Shown here piece after piece: positions 12,026 through 22,244 of a stretch of DNA of 64,000 bases (position 1 is the first letter of the stretch; each line of letters begins with the position of its first letter). The DNA comes from Linanthus parryae (lineage: Eukaryota; Streptophyta; Magnoliopsida; Ericales; Polemoniaceae): positions 30,981,275 through 31,045,274 of the forward strand of contig JALGPY010000009.1 of the NCBI GenBank assembly GCA_023055425.1, read 5' to 3'. The notes beneath the pieces are model-generated. The model was not told the DNA's origin, did not search any database, and saw only the letters and a list, made by a program, of their open reading frames with translations. A program made the position numbers and the translations under genes.

Positions 12026-12615
12026 TTCGATTTTGAAGATTTAGTGCAGCTAGGCGTGGGGAAAGCAAGGTAAAAGCTAGGGTTTTGCTCACGCAAATCT
12101 GTCAATTCGTTCTCAACCGGTGTGAATTAGAGCAAATCGTTTGCGGGGTTGTGACGGGGACAACGAGGAGAAGCTATTGATATAAAAATCTTAAATCGCG
12201 AAAAGTATCGAAAAATCAGTCGACCGTACGATCCAACTTGACTGATTTTGTCGATTCAGCCCCGTTTGAACGGAACTCCGGGGCTTCAGGTATCGCTAAT
12301 CTTTCTCTTTCGCAATTTAATTTTATCGAGTCTAGGCACATTGAGTAAAATCCCAAATTTGTTAATGTTGTCGCTTAGTTGCGACGTTTGGGGGCGATTG
12401 ACTAGTGTCCTAGGATTTATCTGCTAAATTGCGTTCTTGATTCTTTTTAGTACACACATATTTGTCACGGGCACGTAGCAAAGATAATCTCAAAATTTGA
12501 ATTGCTACTTTCTTGTGCAATGAAGTCGTTTAGTAGTAAGAAGATGACAATGGTGCTGAGTAGATTCATCGCACTTCGCATTATAATTGCCGAGTTCTCT
12601 TGATTGATTTCTAAA

Positions 12616-12652
12616 TTCGTTGAGGACAACGAAGCATTCAAGTGTGGGGAGG
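12616..12652 (+). other. Hairpin plus internal polypurine tract of element 1
   Basis: TTCGTTG-AGGA-CAACGAA is a perfect 7-bp stem. Eight bases on is AAGTGTGGGGAGG, which closely copies the 3' polypurine tract before the LTR at 14868. The same pair occurs in element 2 at 22720-22770. It could prime a second plus strand, as a central purine tract does in other retroelements; this is inference. Confidence 0.5.
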
Positions 12653-14867
12653 ATTTTTAATCTTGACTAGCCAGTCCGTGTCTGCATTAACCTGTCACAT
12701 ATAGATTGTTAGGGTGTATTGTGTCGTCTTTGTGGTCCGTGTCGTGTGTAGTTTTAGTGTCGTAATGTGTGTATTAGTTATGTATATGTGTTGGTGTTTG
12801 TTTCTTGCACGTTTATTTAATTGAGTCCACCTACCCAAACTGAGTCACTTTCGAGTCTTCTTTCGCGTCTGGCCTTGCATGTAGAGTTAGAATAAATAAA
12901 GTAAAAATAAATAAATAAATTAAAAATTTTAAAAAAAAATTAAGAAAAATTGAGAAAGGGCAATCAAAAGAAGTGTAAAATTTGGTAGAATCGAGGAGTG
13001 TGAGAACTTTAGGCGTAGGGCGTGACTTGTGACCGAGAAGGACAAAGTGAGTTCCCCCTAGTACGTATAGAGAGACTTCCTTTACGGGAATGTCTACCTA
13101 TTTTATTAAACTTACTTGATTTGCAAATTTAAAGTGTGTGTCGTTTTCTTTTACAAGAGTTGAGCTAGGTGTGAGCTAAACAAGCCGAACGTTCCTGTGT
13201 ACGTCTTAGGTAGTCGCCAGCCCGCCTCGTAGTGGCACACAGAACAGCTGTGCGAGGATGCGTATTAGAGCACTCACTGCTTGATAGATCTTACCTTGTA
13301 GGACCATTAGAAAGCCCAATTTGAACCTTGGTTTTATTCATAACCTCTTGACCTAGGGTGACAATTCTTGGCCTTCATCATAAATCGTTTAGAATCACCA
13401 CTTTAGTGCGTCACGAGGGAGTCATAGTTGAGGGGGTTCGATGAGGGAGAGTTGTACTGCATATACTTTTGAGTTCTACATGATCGCTTGCGTATTATTA
13501 CATATCTTCGAGGGGATGCGAGGGTGAGTGAGTAGGCTTGCACACTTCGGTGTGGCGGTGTTCCATGTCACTACACCATGGACACAGTTGTGGATAGCCG
13601 TGAGTGCGTGAAGTCTAATCCGCACAACAATGGGGTGGTTGATCTTAATTGGTGGGTCGTGCTAGGGATCGTTTCTTTTCATCATCTTGGTGTAGGAGGA
13701 TCGGTTGGACTAAGCACGACACTTACATTGTTTTGATTACTTGAGAGGGGACATGGGTATATTCTAGTGTGGGGATGTCGACTTTTGACTACGGACATAG
13801 AGATTGAGCTTTTGACGACTCCATCCCCATACATGTACTTGGATTTGTTTGCGGCTTTGTTTGGTGACACCGTGTACTTCATTGAGTTAGGGGGAGATGA
13901 ATTTTACTTGTTATATACATTCATTGGATCGTCGATTTCCTCCCCTTAACATGCTTGCTTTGCTGGATTCTTGGAAGACCACTCGGATACTTTTCCTGCA
14001 TTTTGTTATATTGAGAGATGAAAAAAAAAATGAAAAGGAAAAAAAGAATGAAAAAAAAAGAGAGAGAAAAAAAAAACAACAAAGAGAAAAAAAAGGAGAG
14101 ATGGAATAAAGGAGTAAATTTGAGCTTATTGGAAATTGAGTGGTGGAAAGTTACTAGTTCGTTGACGACGGTTTGCATTTCGTGCACGTATCGCCATGGT
14201 GGCCACGGAGATCGTTATTGTACCGGGGTTTGAGGGGATCGAGGGCCGGAGACGTTGAGTTTCAGGTTGCGGTTTCTATCATCGTGGTGAGGGTGTGTGA
14301 GATGTGGGGTTTAATGTGAGAATGTGACGCTTAGGACTTGTTACTACATAATTATCCTTTTGTCCCTAAGCCTCAACATTCTAAACCGTTAGCGGAGTAG
14401 GAGCTCGGGCCTTGAACGTGGCTTAGCCTAGCGTAGCCTCTTACTTTTGTCGACACATGCGAAGAGGTAGGTATTCTTTTACATAGTAACGCTAGACTCT
14501 CTATATTAACTAAGGGAAATTCTCGTTGTCGAGTTTAGTTGCAATTCACGCCTTGTTCCTAGATGGATCATCATTCCATGAGAACCGGTTTGAGCTAATT
14601 GAGATTGCCCAATCTCGCAAAAGAAAAAAAAATGTTTTTTTGTTATGTGCATTGTATATATTGCATCTTCATATTGTTGCATAGTTGAGTCATGTATTGA
14701 GTCGTGTTTATGTCGAGTCGGCTAGTCTTGGTTTGTATGCAAGTGGTGTTTCGAAAAGTATGCAATTAGTTAGACTCGTACCATGATTTGTTGGGGAGAA
14801 AGTTTGGAGATGATGGCCGGTTTTGATAGATTGCTCGGGACGCGCAAATGGTAAGTGTGGGGATATT

Positions 14868-16324
14868 TGATAACTCCATAATTGGAGTTATATTCTATTG
14901 TGATTACTTGTCGTTTCGCGTACTTTCCGATGCATTTATGTGTGTTTTAGGCCGAGTTTTGATAGTTTTGAGCATACTTGAGTATTTGGACTTCATGGTG
15001 TAATCCGGGCGTTTTACGCATGTTTTAAGCTTTATTTGTCGCATTTGATCTTCCGGTATTTGTTCGTGTTGTGAATTTCAGGAACCGGAAGCGTGGAGTG
15101 CGGATTTTGGAGCGGAAGCGAACTTCGGAAAGAAAGAAACTCAAGGAATGCATGAGAGAATAGAAGAAGAAGAGAAGCTAAGAGGAGAAAAAGACTTAGC
15201 CAAATTTTCAAGAGGTGAAAAGAAGCAACACACATGGAAGATCAAGGTGATCCTACAAGACAAAAGGTGATCCTATGATCACAAGATCAAGTACAAGACC
15301 ACCAACATGATCCTACAATCAACTAAGGTGATCCTAGGATCACAAATTGTGATCCCAAGATCACATTAGTAGATCTGACGTGATTAGAAAAGGGGTAAAA
15401 AGTGTAATTTTTAAAAACTTGAAAGAAGTGACGTGATTTAACAAGGTGAACGACCTAGGGCTTGGAAGATTAATCATTCTACGCCATTGGAGAGCAAGGA
15501 GCATTCTTGGAGCTTGGAGACCATCGTTTGATTCTCTATCTTCTTCCCCTATTTAGTTTTTGTTTATGATAATTGAAACTTTGTACTTTGATCACATGTT
15601 TTAGTAGCTAAACTCTCTATTCGGGATATCTCATAGGGAACTAGGGTTTTGAACACCATATTTTGGTGATTTATGGATTATGCTTCATGCTTATTAGCTT
15701 AATTGGATGTTTATGCTTAGTTATGCTTGATTCATATGCGTAATTCTATCTTTCATATTGTTTGACGTCACAATAAGATTGATCTAGGTGATAATTATTA
15801 GAGGAATCAATAGTTATTGCTTGAACTTGAATCTTGCACTAGTCGAATCTAGGGTTGAGGAATCTTGCTAGTTAACTAGAACTAAGTGTTGATCAAGATC
15901 ATAATGCATATTTAAACTTAAGTAGGCTAGAGGAATCAGGTACAAGAGTTTAAATATAGACTTTGGTTGAGGAATCTTCAAAGTGAAATTGCTCGTTTGG
16001 CTAAGTAGAAAACATCCGTGTTGTATGAACATAAATCATAAGTGGTGTGAATTCCCTAGTGAACCCGTAGAGATATCCTGACTTGTCCACTTATTAAGTA
16101 AGTTTCGTAATCATTCTTTGTTAATCGTGAGACTATTCAACCGATTAATTGAGATAGTTGTATTTTATTTTAAGTAGAATTAGAAAACCAAACCACTGCG
16201 CTTTGCCCACACAAGGTTAAGAACTAATAGCTAATTTTCAAAGAAGTCTCTTGGGATTCGACAATCCGGACTTTTCCGATTATTACTGCACCGACAGCCA
16301 TACACTTGTGGTTTGGACGTGTCA
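14868..16324 (+). repeat. 3' LTR of element 1
   Basis: It is 1457 bp, the same length as the 5' LTR, with the same TGATAACTCC start and GTGTCA end, and is followed directly by the CAGTA duplication. Confidence 0.95.
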
Positions 16325-16329
16325 CAGTA

Positions 16330-16639
16330 CTTGTAGCTAGCAGAGGTTTTATCCTTACTAGGCTTCTCAGGACGAGATTCACTAGAAATGGTTTCCCAAT
16401 GGTAAACATATGGTGTGTCGTGTCTTACCTCTTTAATTTTTATGTTTCACTTACAATTATTGTTTAGCACCGTTAAGGATCTTTACGCAATACATGCTAG
16501 TTGAGATATTTAGAACTTATTATGTTTTTAATCATCTATACTATTGAGTCCTTGACTCAACGTTTTTAATAGTACCCGCTGTGTAAACTAGTGGTGGAGC
16601 GCCAGTCACGCTCGTACTCGCGTGTGTTATGTCGTCTGC
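16330..16639. other. Continuation of the unassigned DNA interrupted by element 1
   Basis: No gene or clear repeat boundary is seen. It would be contiguous with 6705 before element 1 inserted. Confidence 0.4.
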
Positions 16640-17641
16640 TGTTAACTCTGTATACGAAGTTATATTCTTATGTGATTTGCTACCATTTTGTGAGATTCTC
16701 GATGCGTTTTGATGTTATTTTGCCGAAATTGATCAAAGACAACATCATTGAGATTTTTCACATAATTGTTTTGTCTCGGCGTTCTTTGTGTTGATTTTGA
16801 GGTATTATTATCACATTTGATCTTCCGGTATACTTTTGTGTTGTGGATTTCAAGAACCAGAGGCTCGAAGAGGCAAATTGGAGCTGGAACATACTTTGGA
16901 AGGATGAAAAGGCTCAAAGACAAGGCTAGGATTTGAAGACAGTTGAAAAAGAGAGCAAGAAATCAAATAAAAAGAGCTGAACCTCCCAGTGTGGTCATAC
17001 GATCAGGTCTATGGTCTTAAGACCAAAAGGACTTATTAGATTTTGAAGAACTCATCGTGGGACAACCCTCTGCTTATCGTGCGACTAGTTAGGCTAGTCG
17101 TACAACAAGAGGGGTCTGGTTGTACATTCGAAAGCCACCATCGCGTTATTTTGTGGGTTTTATAACAAATACTCATTAGTTTTGGACTAGGATTGTTGCA
17201 CAATCATATTAGAACAACCGAGGGATGTGTTTCACAGGTTAGACTACGTTGGAGACTCGTTTTAGAGCTTGGAGAGTGCTTGGAAGCTTGGAAATATCCG
17301 TTTGATCTCTTTTCCCCTAGTTTTTCTTCATTTTATTCATGATCTCATCTCATTGAAAATTGTTATGTTGATCATTAATATGCACAATTAAACTTCTTTT
17401 GTCATGAACCTTTTAGGTAGCTAGGATTTATTGCCGTTTTGGCATACTATGAATTGTGATTCACATTTTTGAAACTTAATCGATGATGTGATTCTTGTTA
17501 TGTTTAATTTTTGCGCTTTATTCATCTTCTTATCGAATGACGTCTCATTAGGAAGATCATAGTTAGCGATATGGTGATTTGGAAATCACTAGTCGGACAA
17601 TTGAATTAAGCACTTAGTCGTATCTAAGCTTGGTGACTCGG
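16640..17641 (+). repeat. Left part of old LTR O, cut by element 2
   Basis: It begins TGTTAACTCTG, an altered TGATAACTCC, and follows the order of the element 1 LTR at low identity: GAAGTTATATTCTTATGTGATT, CACATTTGATCTTCCGGTA, GTGGATTTCAAGAACC. It breaks at 17641, where element 2 starts, and its tail reappears at 25951-26012. Confidence 0.7.
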
Positions 17642-19301
17642 TGATAACTCTCTATTTAAGTTATATTTCTTGCACGTTTTATATCGTTTTGCATACTTTC
17701 CGGGTTGATAATCTTAGTTTTACACTATGATTAGAGAGAAAACGTAAAATCTTAGCTCTAGGCATTATATTGTTAATCCAGGCGTTTCTCGCATTATTTT
17801 ATGTATTTTTTTTCACGTTTGATCGCACGGGTTGTGTTTCGTGTTTTTTTTGCAGGAACGGAGCTTGAGGAGATGAAGCGGAGAGGGGAAACAAGCTTTG
17901 GAAATTTTTTGGGAGCTTAAACGAAGAAGAAATCGTGAAGAAACAGTGAAAATACATGAAGAGGGGAGGCAAATGCAATTTAATGATGTTTCTGTAATGG
18001 CACTTTGACCTCCTAGATAAAAAATGGCCAAACACTTAGTGAAATTTTGATGGCCAACATGAGAGCAACTCACTGGAAGTGTAGGATCACAAAAGGTGAT
18101 CCTACAATCACAAGATCACCCGCAGGACCACAACGTGATCCTAGGATAAAAAAAGGTGATCACAAGATCAAGTGCAAGAACGGGGCTATTTTATTAAGAG
18201 GACGAACGGAAGCAAAGAAAAAAAGGAAAAAACACTCACGCAAGGAGAAAGAAAGAAGACCCACACAAGGAGAAGGAAGAGGAGGCTAGGGTTCAAGAGG
18301 AGGGCTCCTCCATTGAAGATCTAGGTTTTGCTTTCTTCTTCTCATCTCTCAATCTTGTTATGGAGAAACTTGTTAATCTTGTTTGGTTGATTACTATTAT
18401 CTAAACTCCATTGCTAGGCTTCTCTAGAGAGCCTAGGGTTTATGTAGACGAATGATTTTCCGGGTTTAGACTTTGTCTCATGCGTTTAAATTTTGATCTA
18501 TTGAATGAATATTTAGTTTCTTGAACTTGTTACTGAGTCTCGCCTATTGACACGGCGTGATCATGATTTAATAATCATGAAAACTAGGGTTTGTTCATAG
18601 TTCATCGTTTTGCTTAATGTTAATGTTTATTTTAGTTACATGTTCTTGTTCTATACTTAATCGTTAGTGTGAAAGGAGTGATCAACCGGACGCGCTAGCT
18701 AATTAGATGAGTGCACGACAGTGACTTAACTTAATTGTGATGAGAACTTGAACACAATCCCGAATCACCGAGACCGAAAAGGAGACGTGTTAGGATTGGC
18801 CTTAGTGTGGGTAGATTCGGTAGGATTATTTAGCTGTTCCGTGAAACGGTGGGCCGACAGGACCCGTTATCGTACCAGTAGATGACCGGCTAGAACGGAC
18901 CGGTAGACAACATGAGACCGAGAGGAGTTTGTAGTTAACCGAGACGTAAAATGACATGAGACCGACAGGATATTGTCATAGCGTATTACCCGGCTGAATT
19001 AAAATAGGATTGACGTGTTACATAGCCGAACCGGAATTCGTCTACAGCCCTAGGGGATCTAGAGATCTCCTAGTTTCTCCATATCTATTTACTAAAAATA
19101 AAAAAAATACAAAAATATTAGATTAGTTGTTATTTCAATTCTTAAATCAATTAACTCTTTCCTCCTGCACCGTACGCTAAATTAAATAACTAATTAAATA
19201 ATCTCAAGCACGTCCTCGTGGGATCGATAACTCGGGGTTGAAATATCACCCCTATATTACTTGAGCGTGCACTTGCGCATACGCGTTAAGAAATCGCGTC
19301 A
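17642..19301 (+). repeat. 5' LTR of element 2
   Basis: It is 1660 bp. It holds a hairpin, GTAGGATCAC-AAAAG-GTGATCCTAC at 18081-18105, inside a GATC-rich cluster, and a GC-richer block of CCGG-containing repeats at 18780-19035. Confidence 0.92.
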
Positions 19302-19307
19302 AGTTTT

Positions 19308-19325
19308 TGGCGCCGTTGCCGGGGA
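19308..19325 (+). other. Primer-binding site 1 of element 2 (tRNA-Asp)
   Basis: TGGCGCCGTTGCCGGGGA, identical to the element 1 site. It recurs at 20988-21005 through the tandem duplication and, with one change, at 25854-25871. Confidence 0.9.
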
Positions 19326-19462
19326 CAGCGGTAGATTATTTAGTTGGGAGTTAGTTTAGAGTGTTTCTTTCGGTTTTGTTTTATTTTATCTTTTTCTATC
19401 TCCGTGCTTCACGGGTATCTTGTGAGTTTGTTTTCGCAGGGGCACAGGAAGCAAGAGACATA

Positions 19463-19984
19463 ATGAGCATGTCGAGAGAGGATAATTATGAGGGGAACTC
19501 AGATTACCCGTACTATTGTGCTAGATGCAGAGTTTGGCACACATATGACTGCTCAGTGATTTGTTGCTATATATGCAAGAAGGATCACAAGTATAAAGAC
19601 GCATGCATTTTTGATCCACCACAGTTTCATCAGCACCAGGAAGACTCTCCAGCGATTATGGCAGAACGACGCAGTATTATGGAGGATATCCAGGTGTGCT
19701 CCAATTTTTTATCTGTGGCTAAACAATTTCCACAAGACGATTCAGCCATACGTATGGAATACGTGAGGGAGATGATGAAGAGGATAAAGGAACGAGTTGA
19801 GAAACTGTCAGTGACAAGGGAATCAAGTATTCAAGAGCCACAAGAGGAGCCCTTGCCACATGACAGTGAGCCTAAAACTGAACCTTCATCATCACCGCCA
19901 CAAGTGGAAGAAGAGATACCTGAGCCGAGCGAAGACTGCAGTATCCAGGAACCATTGATGGACTCTGCCATTTATGAGGACTGA
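19463..19984 (+). CDS. Cys-rich, acidic-tailed protein of element 2, copy 1
   Basis: I do not recognise this family. From ATG at 19463 it is about 173 residues; the longer frame from 19361 adds a hydrophobic stretch that looks like leader or intron, since TTTTCGCAG at about 19440 is a good splice acceptor. An N-terminal Cys/His cluster, YYCARCRVWH...CCYICKKDHKYKDAC, holds a C-x2-C-x3-H-x5-C set close to a zinc knuckle, so nucleic-acid binding is plausible. A helical middle (MKRIKERVEKL) and a tail rich in E, P and S follow. It ends at TGA 19982-19984. In copy 2 the same frame could continue about 71 codons past the equivalent TGA. It occupies the place of gag but lacks capsid or protease motifs. 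Confidence 0.6.
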   Translation: MSMSREDNYEGNSDYPYYCARCRVWHTYDCSVICCYICKKDHKYKDACIFDPPQFHQHQEDSPAIMAERRSIMEDIQVCSNFLSVAKQFPQDDSAIRMEYVREMMKRIKERVEKLSVTRESSIQEPQEEPLPHDSEPKTEPSSSPPQVEEEIPEPSEDCSIQEPLMDSAIYED

Positions 19985-20040
19985 GACTCTGATTTAGACC
20001 AGGGTGGACCTGTGTGCCCAAAATGGGAGGACCTGCCGTA

Positions 20041-20981
20041 TGGAGAAACTTGTTAATCTTGTTTGGTTGATTACTATTAGCTAAACTCCATTGCTAGGCT
20101 TCTCTAGAGAGCCTAGGGTTTATGTAGACGAATGATTTTCCGGGTTTAGACTTTGTCTCATGCGTTTAAATTTTGATCTATTGAATGAATATTTAGTTTC
20201 TTGAACTTGTTACTGAGTCTCGCCTATTGACACGGCGTGATCATGATTTAATCATCATGAAAACTAGGGTTTGTTCATAGTTTATCGTTTTGCTTAATCT
20301 TAATGTTTATTTTAGTTACATGTTCTTGTTCTATACTTAATCCTTAGTGTGAAACGAGTGATCAACCGGACGCGCTAGCTAATTAGATGAGTGCACGACA
20401 GTGACTTAGCTTAATTGTGATGAGAACTTGAACACAATCCCGAATCACCGAGACCGAAAAGGAGACGTGTTAGGATTGGCCTTAGTGTGGGTAGATTCGG
20501 TAGGATTATTTAGCTGTTCCGTGAAACGGTGGGCCGACAGGACCCGTTATCGTACCAGTAGATGACCGGCTAGAACGGACCGGTAGACAACATGAGACCA
20601 AGAGGAGATTGAAGTTAACCGAGACGTAAAATGACATGAGACCGACAGGATATTGTCATAGCGTATTACCCGGCTGAACTAAAATAGGATTGACGTGTTA
20701 CATAGCCGAACCGGAATTCGTCTACAGCCCTAGGGGATCTAGAGATCTCCTAGTTTCTCCATATCTATTTATTAAAAATAAAAAAAGTACAAAAATATTA
20801 GATTAGTTGTTATTTCAATTCTTAAATCAATTAACTCTTTCCTCCTGCACCGTACGCTAAATTAAATAACAAATTAAATAATCTCAAGCATGTCCTCGTG
20901 GGATCGATAACTCGGGGTTGAAATATCACCCCTATATTACTTGACCGTGCACTTGCGCATACGCGTTAAGAAATCGCGTCA
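20041..20981 (+). repeat. Partial LTR inside element 2 (second duplication unit)
   Basis: It matches 18361-19301, the distal 5' LTR, and is followed by a full primer site at 20988-21005. Confidence 0.9.
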
Positions 20982-21142
20982 AGTTTTTGGCGCCGTTGCC
21001 GGGGACAGCGGTAGATTATTTAGTTGGGAGTTAGTTTAGAGTGTTTCTTTCGGTTTTGTTTTATTTTATCTTTTTCTATCTCCGTGCTTCACGGGTATCT
21101 TGTGAGTTTGTTTTCGCAGGGGCACAGGAAGCAAGAGACATA

Positions 21143-22186
21143 ATGATCATGTCGAGAGAGGATAATTATGAGGGGAACTCAGATTACCCGTACTATTGTG
21201 CTAGATGCAGAGTTTGGCACACATATGACTGCTCAGTGATTTGGTGCTATATATGCAAGAAGGATCACAAGTATAAAGACGCATGCATTTTTGATCCACC
21301 ACAGTTTCATCAGCATCAGGAAGACTCTCCAGCGATTATGGCAGAACGACGCAGTATTATGGAGGATATCCAGGTGTGCTCCAATTTTTATCTGTGGCTA
21401 AACAATTTCCACAAGACGATTCAGCCATAGGTATGGAATACGTGAGGGAGATGATGAAGAGGATAAAGGAACGAGTTGAGAAACTGTCAGTGACAAGGGA
21501 ATCAAGTATTCAAGAGCCACAAGAGGAGCCCTTGCCACATGACAGTGAGCCTAAAACTGAACCTTCATCATCACCGCCACAAGTGGAAGAAGAGATACCT
21601 GAGCCGAGCGAAGACTGCAGTATCCAGGAACCATTGATGGACTCTGCCATTTATGAGGACTGAGACTCTGATTTAGACCAGGGTGGACCTGTGTGCCCAA
21701 GATGGGAGGACCTGCCGTATTGCGAGCCAAAACCGCAGGCGCCCTCACATCCTTGGCATGAATGGGAAGACACCGACATTGGAATCTTATGGTGTGCTGA
21801 TAATGATGAAGCTGATGAAACACTTGTGCTCAGTGCTATTGAGTTTTCAAAATTCTTGTTCTATGGGCCATTTTGATGATGATATAAATGTCATAGTCAA
21901 GGAACTTGAAACCAACAAGTGTGGGGGCGAATTGCATGTGTCACTAGAAGAGCATATGAAACCAGATAGATACTACTGGGATGACTTTATGGAGCATGAT
22001 TCATTTGAGCCCAGTGGCACTTGGTGGAAGTTGATAAAGAAGAAAAAATGCAAGATGAAAAGAGTCAGCTTCTACACTTCTCTACCATCTGCACAACACA
22101 GGGGTGCACGTGAAGTTCAAGAAAAGAGATGGTGGAAGAAGAAGAAGTGGAGTGTTAAAGCTTCATCCACTATCCATGTCGGTTGA
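21143..22186 (+). pseudogene. Second copy of the element 2 Cys-rich protein plus its downstream extension
   Basis: ATG at 21143 opens the same protein as 19463. Loss of one T near 21387 shifts the frame; the original frame resumes at about 21376 and reaches the same TGA at 21661-21663. Beyond the TGA the frame stays open to 21876 with a W- and acid-rich segment (PYCEPKPQAP, HPWHEWEDTD). In another frame, about 21870-22186 gives a K/W-rich basic tail (GTWWKLIKKKKCK, EKRWWKKKKW). The full ancestral protein was probably longer than copy 1 shows. The TGA stands in both copies, so it predates the duplication. Confidence 0.55.
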
Positions 22187-22244
22187 GGTAACCGGGTCGG
22201 GCCGTCGACCTTAAATTACAAGCGCTTCTTGGGAGGCAACCCAA
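22185..22244 (+). other. Conserved post-ORF block of element 2 (splice-donor-like site and hairpins)
   Basis: GAG|GTAACCGGG, then GGTCG-GGCCGT-CGACC, then TTGGG-AGGCAA-CCCAA at 22229-22244. It differs from the element 1 block at only a few positions. A matching acceptor-like TTTTGCAG ends at 22343, as TCGTTTCAG ends at 11093 in element 1. Confidence 0.6.

Larger units (their letters stand above)
10904..14867 (+). other. Non-coding 3' internal region of element 1, with 3' polypurine tract
   Basis: No coding frame is supported. It contains conserved hairpins (10911-10972), a triple degenerate repeat (11661-12025), a second hairpin with purine tract (12616-12652) and A-rich tracts near 11337 and 14018-14100. 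The tract AAGTGTGGGGATATT just before the 3' LTR at 14868 is the expected 3' polypurine tract. The stretch 11560-12100 is GC-richer and looks like a plant 5' UTR, so it may be a captured host fragment. Confidence 0.7.
6711..16324 (+). mobile_element. Element 1: complete non-autonomous Athila-like Ty3-gypsy element (Gag-protease only)
   Basis: Two 1457-bp LTRs (6711-8167 and 14868-16324) flank an internal region with a tRNA-Asp primer site, one long gag-protease ORF and about 4 kb of non-coding DNA. The target duplication CAGTA is seen at 6706-6710 and 16325-16329. The LTRs differ at about 18 positions by eye (about 1.2%), so the insertion is recent. No reverse transcriptase, RNase H or integrase motif is found between 10904 and 14867, in any frame. 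Such elements are known as TR-GAG-like and need the enzymes of a relative. The gag style and primer place it near the Athila/Tat branch. Confidence 0.93.
18361..21719 (+). repeat. 1.68 kb tandem duplication in element 2
   Basis: Copy 1 is about 18361-20040 and copy 2 about 20041-21719. Each spans the distal LTR, the primer site and the start of the ORF. The join GCCGTATGGAGAAAC fuses internal sequence to mid-LTR sequence, with TAT shared by both parents. The copies are about 99% alike; copy 2 has lost one T in a T run near 21387, shifting its frame. Confidence 0.92.
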
